Shown here piece by piece: positions 1 through 7,803 of a DNA stretch of 64,000 bases (the first letter of the stretch is position 1; each line of letters opens with the position of its first letter). The notes beneath the pieces were generated by a model. The model was given only the letters and a program-made list of their open reading frames with translations. It had not been told where the DNA came from and made no database searches. A program made the position numbers and the translations under genes. Origin of the DNA: Hymenobacter taeanensis. Its GTDB lineage: Bacteria > Bacteroidota > Bacteroidia > Cytophagales > Hymenobacteraceae. Location: NCBI RefSeq assembly GCF_013137895.1, contig NZ_CP053538.1:619501-683500 (forward strand), read 5' to 3'.

Positions 1-53
1 GGGGAGCAAACGGCGCAAGGCCGAAGAAATGAGGTAAATCAGAAGGCGGGCAG

Positions 54-740
54 CTAGGCCTGTTTCCGCTCGTAGCGGTTGTACATGAGCAAGCCGTAGA
101 GAATATGCCCAAACCCGAAACCGAGCGCAAAGAACGCCAACCCAAAGCCAGGGAGCAACACGGCAACTAAACCAAGCACTATTTCAGTGAGACCAAGCCA
201 GCGAATTTCATCGAGCGTGTACTTGCTGCCGTTGAGCAGCGCCAGGCCATAGAACGTGAGCAGGCCCGGTACAACCAAGCTTACGGCCCCGCGCACATAC
301 AGCGCTAGGCAAAACAACCCGCCAGCAATCAGCGGAATAGCCAGGCTAAGTGCTAGGCGCCGGCCCAGTGCACTCCACACCGGCAACCCGGCCCGCCGGG
401 CGCGCCGCACCGTAAAGAATGTAGCCACCACTAGCGCCACCGCAATCATACCCAAGGCAAAGCCCAACAAATACGGCAGCACCAGCATCCGCTCTGCCTC
501 CGTGCTTTGCAGCAGCCGCAGGTAGCCCATGGTACCGTACTCACTGCTCGGAAACCATTGCAGCAAAAATAAGTGGCCTAGGCCGGCCCCCGCCAGCGCT
601 ACCACGCCCGCCCCTACTCCGGAGAGGCCGCTCAGTGAAATGAAGCGGGAGGAACGCTCCATAATGGCGCGAATCTCGGTAAGCTGGGCAAGCGGATCGG
701 TGGCGGACTGCATCATGGCTAAAAGCACTTTGTATTGCAA
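54..740 (-). CDS. Hypothetical multi-pass membrane protein
   Basis: I do not recognise a named family with certainty. The 228-residue product has a short N-terminal segment (a run resembling TDPLAQLTEIRAIMERSSRF) and then about six hydrophobic stretches, near residues 35-60, 85-110, 125-145, 150-170, 180-205 and 205-220, so it is probably an inner-membrane protein. Proteins of this kind in Bacteroidota often lie beside a small winged-helix regulator, which would be off the left edge here; that is inference. The start is uncertain: the outermost start is used, but two adjacent ATG codons at residues 9-10, just before QSATDP, are equally good. The stop codon lies in the sequence CTAGGCC. Confidence 0.6.
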   Translation of the reverse strand: MQYKVLLAMMQSATDPLAQLTEIRAIMERSSRFISLSGLSGVGAGVVALAGAGLGHLFLLQWFPSSEYGTMGYLRLLQSTEAERMLVLPYLLGFALGMIAVALVVATFFTVRRARRAGLPVWSALGRRLALSLAIPLIAGGLFCLALYVRGAVSLVVPGLLTFYGLALLNGSKYTLDEIRWLGLTEIVLGLVAVLLPGFGLAFFALGFGFGHILYGLLMYNRYERKQA

Positions 741-1001
741 AGCAAGTAAACTTATTCGGCTTTACAAGTATATGAGTACACAATTTTTATCTATCCTCTC
801 TGCAGTCACACCTTTTGAGTACGAGGTGTAAGTACATAATTATTGTTCGGCACTTTGTTTCCTGACCTGTGCTATGTCTTATTCAGTTTGTCAGGAAAGC
901 AATACTCACTATACCAGAACGCCTGACAAAGTACTTCTGGCTTTCCCGTCATAGGGAGCAGCAATTGCCCAGCCCATAATAGCAGATATATCCTCGCCGT
1001 T

Positions 1002-1208
1002 ATGACCCGCTGTTCTGACTGGTCTCGGTGGACGATGGCACTGCTGGGCATAGGCCTATTTTTTCTGGTGGCCAACTACTTGCTCCTGCTCTTACTGCCG
1101 ATACACTCGCTGATGGCCTTGCTAGAAATGTCGTTGCCCTACCTGGGCTCCGCTGTTCTAACGGTGCTGTGGCTCTATGGCCCCGCGGCTCGGCCTACTG
1201 TGGCCTAG
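1002..1208 (+). CDS. Small putative membrane protein
   Basis: A 68-residue frame with two strongly hydrophobic stretches (about residues 13-33 and 40-60) separated by a short polar turn. An internal ATG at residue 12 (MALLGIG) may be the true start. It lies 45 bases upstream of the methyltransferase and in the same direction, so it could be the first gene of that transcript. No family is recognised. The case for it being real is its membrane-protein composition and position only. Confidence 0.35.
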   Translation: MTRCSDWSRWTMALLGIGLFFLVANYLLLLLLPIHSLMALLEMSLPYLGSAVLTVLWLYGPAARPTVA

Positions 1209-1253
1209 CCCTAACGAAATAGCCCGGCAGAGGTTTTCTCCGTACTTAGGCGG

Positions 1254-2048
1254 GTGAAAGTTCGCCTCCAGCTATTTGAGTTTGAAGACCTGCCCTGGTT
1301 TCCGCGTGTAATTCGGGCGGGCATGATGGATTACCTGCGTTTCATGATTTCGGCGCTGGGCACCTACCAACCCATTGTACCGCTCCTGCGTGCTGCCTTG
1401 CAGCAAACTAAGCAGCCGCAGATTCTGGAGCTGGGTGCCGGCGCCGGGGGTGGCACCGAGGGCGTACTGCGCTCCTTGCAGAACGTAGGCCTCCCCCAGG
1501 CCCGCATCTGCCTCACTGATCTATACCCGCAACCAGCGGCTTGGCAACTACTGGCCACCCGCACACTAGGCCTGAGCTTTGAGCCTACCGCCGTTGATGC
1601 CACAGCGGTACCCGCTGGTCTAGGCGGCTTCCGCACGGTTTTTTCAGCCTTTCACCACTTCCCGCCGCCTATGGCAGAGGCCATCTTGGCTGATGCCGTG
1701 CGCCAACGCGCGGGTATTGGGGTGTTTGAAGGAGCCGGCAAACACTGGGCTGAAATTGGGCTGGCTCTCACGGTGCTGCCTGTGGCCCAATTGCTCATCA
1801 CTCCTTTTATCAGGCCCTTCCGGTGGAGCCGGCTGTTTTTTACTTACCTGGTGCCGCTCATTCCGCTGTTTACCATCTGGGACGGCTGCGTATCTATTCT
1901 GCGCATGTACCCGCCAGAGCAGCTCCTGGCCCTTGCTCACCGCGCCGATCCTACTGCCACCTTCACCTGGCAAGCCGGCAAAGTGCGCCACTGGTGGGGC
2001 CCGCAGGTAACCTATCTGGTAGGTGTTCCGCGGGATAATACGCCGTAA
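1254..2048 (+). CDS. Class I SAM-dependent methyltransferase
   Basis: A 264-residue protein with a glycine-rich SAM-binding motif (ILELGAGAGGG, about residues 60-70) followed by an acidic second strand (CLTDLYP) and a motif like FSAFHHFP that is common in small-molecule methyltransferases. The C-terminal third has a hydrophobic patch (about residues 170-205) that may attach the enzyme to the membrane. The start is GTG. The substrate cannot be read from sequence. It is followed 69 bases later by a UbiA-family prenyltransferase on the same strand, so a role in modifying a lipid-soluble aromatic or isoprenoid compound is plausible; that is inference from neighbours. Confidence 0.75.
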   Translation: MKVRLQLFEFEDLPWFPRVIRAGMMDYLRFMISALGTYQPIVPLLRAALQQTKQPQILELGAGAGGGTEGVLRSLQNVGLPQARICLTDLYPQPAAWQLLATRTLGLSFEPTAVDATAVPAGLGGFRTVFSAFHHFPPPMAEAILADAVRQRAGIGVFEGAGKHWAEIGLALTVLPVAQLLITPFIRPFRWSRLFFTYLVPLIPLFTIWDGCVSILRMYPPEQLLALAHRADPTATFTWQAGKVRHWWGPQVTYLVGVPRDNTP

Positions 2049-2117
2049 GCCGTAGCTTGCGGCTCTCGCCGTCGGAACCTGCTCCCGCGCCTCCCCTCCC
2101 CACAGCAGCGTCTGCCC

Positions 2118-2999
2118 ATGCCTTTTGTTGCCTACCGCCGCGCGCTGCCTTTGCTGCGCATTCCGTTTTCTGTGTATCTGATGCCAGTGTTCTGGTTCGG
2201 CCTGAGTGCCCTGCGTGAGCCCTTTAGCATCAGTCGGGCCGCGGGCGTGTTTGTGATTCTGCACCTACTGGCCTACCCGGCGTCTAACGGCTACAACAGT
2301 TACTACGACCGCGACGAGGAAAGCATTGGTGGCCTGAAGCACCCCCCTAAAGTTTCGCCGGAGCTCCTGCACTTAGTTTGGTTGTTTGATGCGCTGGCTG
2401 TGCTGGGAGGCTTGCTCCTGAACCCGTGGTTTGGAGCTCTAGTAGCGGGGTATCTCCTGGTTTCGAAAGCCTATAGCTTTGAAGGCATTCGGCTGAAAAA
2501 ATACCCGCTGCTCAGCACCCTGGTAGTGGTAGTATTTCAGGGCGCCTACACATTTCTTATGACGCAGATAGGCGTAAATGCCAGCTCAGCCGAGATTCTG
2601 GCCCCTCAGAACTTAGTAGTAGCCTTAGTCAGCAGCCTGTTTCTGTGCGGCTCCTACCCTCTTACGCAAGTATACCAGCATAACGAAGATGCCCGCCGCG
2701 GCGACCAGACCCTGAGCTTGCGCCTAGGCATTAGAGGCACGTTTGTGTTTGCGGGCCTGGGCTTGCTAACCGGCGCGGCGGTTTTGGCCCTGGCCTACCT
2801 CTGGCGGCAGGAGGTCCCAGACCTGCTGATTTTCCTGGCTGCTACTGGTCCGGTAGTGGTTTTATTTCTGAGCTGGGCCAGGGCGGTGTGGCAGTCACCC
2901 ACCAACGCTAACTTTGAGCGCACCATGCGCATGAACCAGGTTTCGTCGGTGTGCCTGAGTGCGGCCTTCGTGGTGATGTTGCTGCGCCACTGGCTCTAG
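2118..2999 (+). CDS. UbiA-family prenyltransferase
   Basis: A 293-residue integral membrane protein with about eight hydrophobic helices. The first Asp-rich motif is visible as NSYYDRDEES (about residues 59-68) and the second as NEDARRGDQTLSLRLG (about residues 189-204); these bind the prenyl diphosphate through magnesium in UbiA enzymes. The family attaches prenyl chains to aromatic or other acceptors, but the acceptor is not identifiable here. The NDxxD-type first motif has Glu in place of the last Asp. The gene follows the methyltransferase and probably shares its transcript. Its TAG stop begins a TAGGCCAC element that recurs in this window. Confidence 0.85.
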   Translation: MPFVAYRRALPLLRIPFSVYLMPVFWFGLSALREPFSISRAAGVFVILHLLAYPASNGYNSYYDRDEESIGGLKHPPKVSPELLHLVWLFDALAVLGGLLLNPWFGALVAGYLLVSKAYSFEGIRLKKYPLLSTLVVVVFQGAYTFLMTQIGVNASSAEILAPQNLVVALVSSLFLCGSYPLTQVYQHNEDARRGDQTLSLRLGIRGTFVFAGLGLLTGAAVLALAYLWRQEVPDLLIFLAATGPVVVLFLSWARAVWQSPTNANFERTMRMNQVSSVCLSAAFVVMLLRHWL

Positions 3000-3095
3000 G
3001 CCACTCCTTGGGGTATAGGGGCGGGCTCGTAGCCTCATGCGCAGCTTTACGCGTAGAACGCTATATTCAGCCCAAACCATTTATCTGAGTCTGCT

Positions 3096-3716
3096 ATGCG
3101 GCGCACCCTTCTTTGTCTGTTACCGCTTGTAGCGGCTTGCTCCTCACCTGCTGAGCAAGCTGAGCAAACTGCGGCCTCTGCTTCATCGGTTCCTGAGTCT
3201 GCCTCCGGTACTACCGCAGAGCCATTGGATACCGCCCGTCCGGCAGTAGTTAATGCTCAGGCCGACACCTTAAAGGTGGTCCGCAAGCGGCATACCTTCT
3301 CCGCCCCAGCTACCCCCGACGTTTTTACCCTTGCACTTCGTGGCCCTAATCTCCTCAGCAGCGAGGCTACGTTTACTATTACTACGGCCAGCGGCCAGGT
3401 TATCTTCCGGGAAGAGCTTACTGCCCCAGATTTAGAAGCCGCCCTGGTATATGAGATGAAGGACGCTACCGCCACCCAGGCAGAGCGCGAAGCGTATGTA
3501 CGCCGCCGCATGGATGAGTTCTTCGCGGAAAAGAATTTCCAGCGCCCCGCCATTCCTGCCGCCGCTACGTACCAGCCGGACCTAGCAGACCAAGCCGCCT
3601 GGACCGACCTTCGCCGCCGCCCTGATGCGCTTGGCTTCCACTACTTGGTAGGCAAAGAAGACCATCGGGTAATTGCCTGGTCACCGTTGCGCAAGCAGGT
3701 AGTTCGGGTGCAATAG
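3096..3716 (+). CDS. Hypothetical lipoprotein
   Basis: A 206-residue product that starts with a short charged region, a hydrophobic core and a lipobox (LVAAC, Cys at residue 15), so it should be lipid-anchored. A low-complexity Ser/Ala/Glu/Thr linker covers residues 16-50. The remainder is a soluble domain of about 150 residues that I do not recognise. It converges on the DsbA-family gene with about 40 bases between stops. No function can be given. Confidence 0.7.
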   Translation: MRRTLLCLLPLVAACSSPAEQAEQTAASASSVPESASGTTAEPLDTARPAVVNAQADTLKVVRKRHTFSAPATPDVFTLALRGPNLLSSEATFTITTASGQVIFREELTAPDLEAALVYEMKDATATQAEREAYVRRRMDEFFAEKNFQRPAIPAAATYQPDLADQAAWTDLRRRPDALGFHYLVGKEDHRVIAWSPLRKQVVRVQ

Positions 3717-3758
3717 CCACCCAGTTTTCGTCGGGCCCTGCTGGGCTGATGGCAATAG

Positions 3759-4418
3759 CTAGGCCTCTTCTGTTGCCTGCTGCAAGGCTTGCTCCAGCCC
3801 TTGCACAAACACTTCGTATGGCTGGTAACCACGGCTAAGCACATACCCCTGCGAGCCTATCCGCAAAATACTTGTTGGGAATCCCTGCACGCCAATTCTA
3901 CCTACGGCCAAAAATTCCTGCTCTACCGCAGCTGCGGTTGCGGGCTGCTCAAATACCCGGCGGAAGTCCTCTGCCCTTACTCCATAGGGCCCCAACAGAG
4001 CCTCATAGGTGGCTACCACATTCAAGTCTTGGCCCCGCTCAAACAGAGCCAGTTGAATATCGCGCCCAAAAGCCACTGCTCTACCCTCCGGATCAAGCTG
4101 CCGAAACGCGTGCACTGCCCGAGCCGGGGGCTCAGAGTCTTGCACATACGTACCGGCCTGGCCTAGCAGTTTATATGCCTCTCCAAACCGCACACCCGTT
4201 ACCTGTTCCACCTGTTGTAGAGTTCCTGCAATATCTTCCCACACTTCTCCGATAGGACCAACATCGTCGTGCTTAATCATTCCGCCACTGAGCACCCCAA
4301 TGGTAATGCGCCCCGCAAACTCACGTGCCACCCGCTGAACGACGGGGCTCATGCCGTAGCACCAGGCACAGTACGCATCGGAGATATAAAGGAGCTCGGG
4401 CAGATTTTGTGTAATCAT
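3759..4418 (-). CDS. DsbA-family thiol oxidoreductase (FrnE/COG3531-like)
   Basis: A 219-residue thioredoxin-fold protein with an N-terminal redox motif CAWC (about residues 17-20) in the context ISDAYCAWCYGMSP. A cis-Pro loop (GVQGFPTSIL) lies about 40 residues from the C-terminus. Proteins of this branch are cytoplasmic and act on unknown disulfide substrates or as glutathione-type isomerases; there is no signal peptide here. I use the ATG at 4418 rather than an upstream GTG, because a good promoter element lies 32 bases upstream of the ATG. The gene stands alone, back to back with a decayed transposase. Confidence 0.85.
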   Translation of the reverse strand: MITQNLPELLYISDAYCAWCYGMSPVVQRVAREFAGRITIGVLSGGMIKHDDVGPIGEVWEDIAGTLQQVEQVTGVRFGEAYKLLGQAGTYVQDSEPPARAVHAFRQLDPEGRAVAFGRDIQLALFERGQDLNVVATYEALLGPYGVRAEDFRRVFEQPATAAAVEQEFLAVGRIGVQGFPTSILRIGSQGYVLSRGYQPYEVFVQGLEQALQQATEEA

Positions 4419-4450
4419 GGGCAGCACAGCCTTCGTGTGTCGTAACTAAT

Positions 4451-4458
4451 CAAAAGTA
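4451..4458 (-). promoter_or_regulatory. Bacteroidota -7 promoter element for the DsbA-family gene
   Basis: On the minus strand the sequence reads TACTTTTG, a full match to the Bacteroidota -7 consensus TAnnTTTG. It sits 32 bases upstream of the ATG at 4418, which leaves a short leader. No clear TTG was found at the -33 distance. Confidence 0.5.
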
Positions 4459-4538
4459 TGCCTTACTAATGAGTTGAGCATACCTTATTGCGTTTTATTT
4501 ATAATTATGACCGTGGTTTAAGCAACATATTTGGTGGT

Positions 4539-5220
4539 ATGCTCAAGACCACTCTCTGCTGTGGGCACTGTAGCAGCCCTTTCCTCCGCAAAAATGGCAG
4601 TAGCCATGGCAAACGTAAGCATCAGTTTACCGTTCACATCTGCCAGAGTTATGTGCAGCCAGTTGGTCCGGCCTGAGCGGTTCGTTGTGCACAAGTAGAG
4701 AAGTTGCTGGTGGAACGGGTATCGCACTGGGCTGTTGTTTGCCTGACATATACGGTAGCACAACTGGCAAGAAAAGTACTGACACAGCCCAAAACCAGTC
4801 GCCTATTGGCTTGCCCCCGAGTACTGAGGTTAAATGGCATGTGCAAGCCCGTGAGATCTAAGCTGCGTAAATTCTGGTTCTGGCTGGTAGTAGAGCGGTA
4901 CACGCGGCGTATCTGGTCTGGGTGCTCTGCACACGCGGGACGGTAACCGCGCAATGGCTCTGGCAGGTCTTGCCCAAGCTGTATTGCACCGGCACCTGGT
5001 AATTTACCGATGAGTGGAAGGCATACCGGCAGGTGGTACCACTCACCGCCCATCGACCTTATCCGAACGGCAGTGGCCACACGGGCATCACGAGGCCGAC
5101 AACTGTTCCCTGCGCCAGCGCTGTACCATACTGGTCCACAAGTCCTGCTCCTTTAGTCGCTCGCTAGCCGTGCACCGGACGCACTTACAACTCTGCATCA
5201 ACGAGCATATTAGACGGTGC
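4539..5220 (+). pseudogene. Decayed IS1-family transposase
   Basis: No single frame is open, but three frames read in order give an IS1-type transposase. The N-terminal zinc-binding part (CCGHCSSPFLRKNGSSHGKRK, in shorter form CGHC...KNG...GK) starts at 4539. The same frame resumes after a stop near 4677 and gives KLRKFWFWLVVERYTRRI near 4860-4910. The next frame gives TDEWKAYRQVVP near 5006-5041, preceded by an in-frame TAA at 5000. A one-base shift near 5085 then gives NCSLRQRC and SCSFSRSLAVH near 5099-5175, the typical IS1 C-terminus. At least two frameshifts and two stops make it dead. Terminal inverted repeats could not be resolved, so the ends are approximate. Confidence 0.8.
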
Positions 5221-5315
5221 ACCTGTTCAAAATATCGCCTGATAATCATACATAGGATTTAATATTATTATTGAATAATATCACTTAACTAATTAAGAGT
5301 CTTATAATGTTGAGC

Positions 5316-5323
5316 TATATTTG
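5316..5323 (+). promoter_or_regulatory. Bacteroidota -7 promoter element for the T9SS cargo gene
   Basis: TATATTTG matches TAnnTTTG exactly and lies 47 bases before the ATG at 5371 in a very A/T-rich stretch. A convincing -33 TTG was not found at the usual distance. Confidence 0.45.
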
Positions 5324-5370
5324 ATGTCTCTTCTGTAGAGTTATAAAAAAAACCAGTTTTCCCCGTACAT

Positions 5371-7713
5371 ATGCTGAAATTGACACCTCGTGCACGTAGA
5401 GCGCTCTTGCAGACTGTGAAAATAGTATTCTGCATAGCTTTCATAGCAGGAATGACTACTCAGAGTTTTGCTCAAACTACGTACCGTTGGGTAGGTGGGG
5501 TTGGCAATGGTAGTAGCGCCAACGGCTGGACTGTGGCTTCCAACTGGCTGTCGGTCTCCCCCCAGGCAGGCTTGATTAGGAGTACACCGGCCGCCACCGA
5601 CATACTGATTTTTGATGGTTTAACTTCTCCTACTCAGGCTGCCCTTGTAGATTTTAACAATGAAACAATTGGGCAGCTCAGATTAATTAATAATGTAACT
5701 CTCACCCTGGAAGCCCCTTCCACTGGAAATGGTTCTGGCACACTATCTATTAATAACCCTGCGGCCGGTGATGATTTCATTATTTCTGCAGGGTCTACTA
5801 TCAACTATTCTTCTTCCGCATCTACCACCAACAGATACATCACCATTTCATTAGCGCCTGGTTCTACCGGGCTAATAGAAGGCACCGTAAATCTTAATGG
5901 TAACACTAACGGCTCGCCATTAGCCCAACGCCTTATTGCCGCTAGTGCCAATGCTATTCAGGTACAGAATAACGCAACTATTATTGCTCAAAATATTATT
6001 GGTCATCCTTTTGGTACCACCGCTTCGATACCTACTGGCAATAACAATACTAACTCTGATGTATCAAGCACTGCAGGCTCAGTAGTTTTCAATGCCGGCT
6101 CAACATTCCAACACTTAACGGGCAACGATGCCTTCGGTACTGGTACAAATCCAGTTGCTGTGTTTAGAAATGGCAGCACATACAGGTACTCAGGTGGCGT
6201 ATTTTCTTCAGTAGGTCAACAGTATGGTAACCTCCAACTACTCGCGGCCGCTACTGTAGCAGGCAGCAATATGACAATTCTAAATGACCTTACAGTCACT
6301 GGGGTTACGGCCAACCTGAACTCTCTTAGCACCACTATTGGTGGCAATGTGTTTGTTAACAGCAATGCCACTCCAACCGCAGGAATATTAAATTTTACTC
6401 CGGCTAGTGCAGCCAATATTACATTTAATGGCACATCTGCTCAATCAGTTGGAGGAATTGGCACTGGTACAGGTTCTGGCACTTTAACCTTTGGGCCAAA
6501 CGCAAGACTTGTAGTCAACAATACAGCAGGGTCCAACACGGGAGTAAGTTTGTTAAAAACGGTCACTGTAGCAGGACTTACGCTAACTAGTGGTATTCTG
6601 ACTACTCTCAGCAATGGTATTACAGTGCCTTTTAATGTTAGTACTACCTCTGACGCTCTATTAACTGGCGGCAGTGCTACGAGCTTTGTGAATGGTCCCC
6701 TCACTCGTTCAACTAATGCTACTACTACCGGACAACCTAACATTGTATACCCTATTGGCGCAATTAGGAATAATACAACACCTGTTTACCGCCCCCTGAC
6801 CTTTTCTCCTACCCAGCCTTCTATCGGTTCGTATACCGCTCAGCAGTTTGAAGGCGCTCCTGCTTCCCGAGCCTTCCCTGCCTCAACCACAAACAGCATT
6901 AAACGGGTATCTCAGATACGCTATTTCACTCTTTCAGCCGGGGCTGGGGCCACTTTCAACAACGCTAGAGTAACACTGAGCTTTGGGCCAGATGACCGGG
7001 CAGATAATGCCAGCGCTTTGCGCATTGCTCAAGGCAACGGGGCTGCTTGGGTAAGTGTAGAAGGAAATACGACTTTTACTGCACCAGCTACTCCCTACGC
7101 AACGGGATCTGTTGTTTCAACTCAACCTTTCAGCACCCTGGGAGATTTTGTGTTAGCCAGCACACTCAGCTATGCCCAGGGCAATAACCCTCTGCCTGTT
7201 ACTCTCGCTAGCTTCACGGCCTCACGTCAGTCACAAAATGTGTACGTAAAGTGGGCTACTGCAACAGAGAAAAACAATGCTTACTTCGAGGTTCAGCGTA
7301 GCTCCGATAGCAAAGTATTTACCTCTATTGGCAAGGTACAAGGCAACGGTACTACTAGTATGGGCGCTGCGTATAGCTTCACCGACCGTAGCCCACTGGC
7401 AGCTACTGCTTACTACCGCCTACGTCAGGTAGATACTGACGGAACGGAGTCGTACTCATCTGTGGTGGCTGTTGCTGGTACTGATAAGATTGAAGCATCA
7501 TTCTACCCTAACCCCACTAACAGCCAGGTTACGTTACCGGCGGTGAGTGGCATGGTTAAATACCGTATCTACAATGCTACGGGCCAGAACGTAGCCACAG
7601 GACAAGCGGTTGGCGGCTCTACCGTTGACATCCAGCATGTACCAATGGGCGTGTATTTCCTAGAACTTATTTCTTCTGACAAGCATAACGTACAGCGCTT
7701 CGTAAAGCAATAA
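5371..7713 (+). CDS. Secreted protein with type IX (T9SS) C-terminal sorting domain
   Basis: A 780-residue exported protein. Residues 1-35 form a signal peptide ending SFAQ. Residues 36-600 are a Thr/Asn/Ser/Gly-rich region with many short repeats of beta-helix style, starting YRWVGGVGNGSSANGW, as in Bacteroidota surface proteins and adhesins. Residues about 610-700 are fibronectin-like (VYVKWATATEKNNAYFEVQ). The last 75 residues are a T9SS type A sorting domain (ASFYPNPTNSQVTL ... GVYFLELIS ... RFVKQ). The domain is normally removed on secretion and the cargo anchored or released. Codon choice is visibly more A/T-rich than in the neighbours, and a dead transposase lies just upstream, so recent gain is possible. 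The T9SS machinery itself is not in this window. Confidence 0.9.
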   Translation: MLKLTPRARRALLQTVKIVFCIAFIAGMTTQSFAQTTYRWVGGVGNGSSANGWTVASNWLSVSPQAGLIRSTPAATDILIFDGLTSPTQAALVDFNNETIGQLRLINNVTLTLEAPSTGNGSGTLSINNPAAGDDFIISAGSTINYSSSASTTNRYITISLAPGSTGLIEGTVNLNGNTNGSPLAQRLIAASANAIQVQNNATIIAQNIIGHPFGTTASIPTGNNNTNSDVSSTAGSVVFNAGSTFQHLTGNDAFGTGTNPVAVFRNGSTYRYSGGVFSSVGQQYGNLQLLAAATVAGSNMTILNDLTVTGVTANLNSLSTTIGGNVFVNSNATPTAGILNFTPASAANITFNGTSAQSVGGIGTGTGSGTLTFGPNARLVVNNTAGSNTGVSLLKTVTVAGLTLTSGILTTLSNGITVPFNVSTTSDALLTGGSATSFVNGPLTRSTNATTTGQPNIVYPIGAIRNNTTPVYRPLTFSPTQPSIGSYTAQQFEGAPASRAFPASTTNSIKRVSQIRYFTLSAGAGATFNNARVTLSFGPDDRADNASALRIAQGNGAAWVSVEGNTTFTAPATPYATGSVVSTQPFSTLGDFVLASTLSYAQGNNPLPVTLASFTASRQSQNVYVKWATATEKNNAYFEVQRSSDSKVFTSIGKVQGNGTTSMGAAYSFTDRSPLAATAYYRLRQVDTDGTESYSSVVAVAGTDKIEASFYPNPTNSQVTLPAVSGMVKYRIYNATGQNVATGQAVGGSTVDIQHVPMGVYFLELISSDKHNVQRFVKQ

Positions 7714-7723
7714 TTCTGGTTTT

Positions 7724-7784
7724 ACCTCTAGGTCACAAAAAAGCCCGCTCTGTAATAGAGCGGGCTTTTTTGTGACCTAGAGGT
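7724..7784. terminator. Bidirectional terminator with 28-bp perfect arms
   Basis: A perfect inverted repeat, arms 7724-7751 and 7757-7784, loop of 5 bases. The GC core (AAGCCCGCTCT) is flanked by an A-tract on one side and a T-tract on the other, so it can terminate both the T9SS cargo gene and rho. The arms extend a further 11 bases beyond the T-tract. Confidence 0.9.
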
Positions 7785-7803
7785 ATTCAGTTCAGATACT
7801 TGC

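Noticed and set aside
1644..2264. A 206-codon minus-strand frame
   Set aside because: Overlaps the methyltransferase and the start of the UbiA gene; composition is not protein-like.
4649..5080. A 143-codon minus-strand frame
   Set aside because: It is opposite the decayed IS1 transposase, whose plus-strand text matches the family in three frames.
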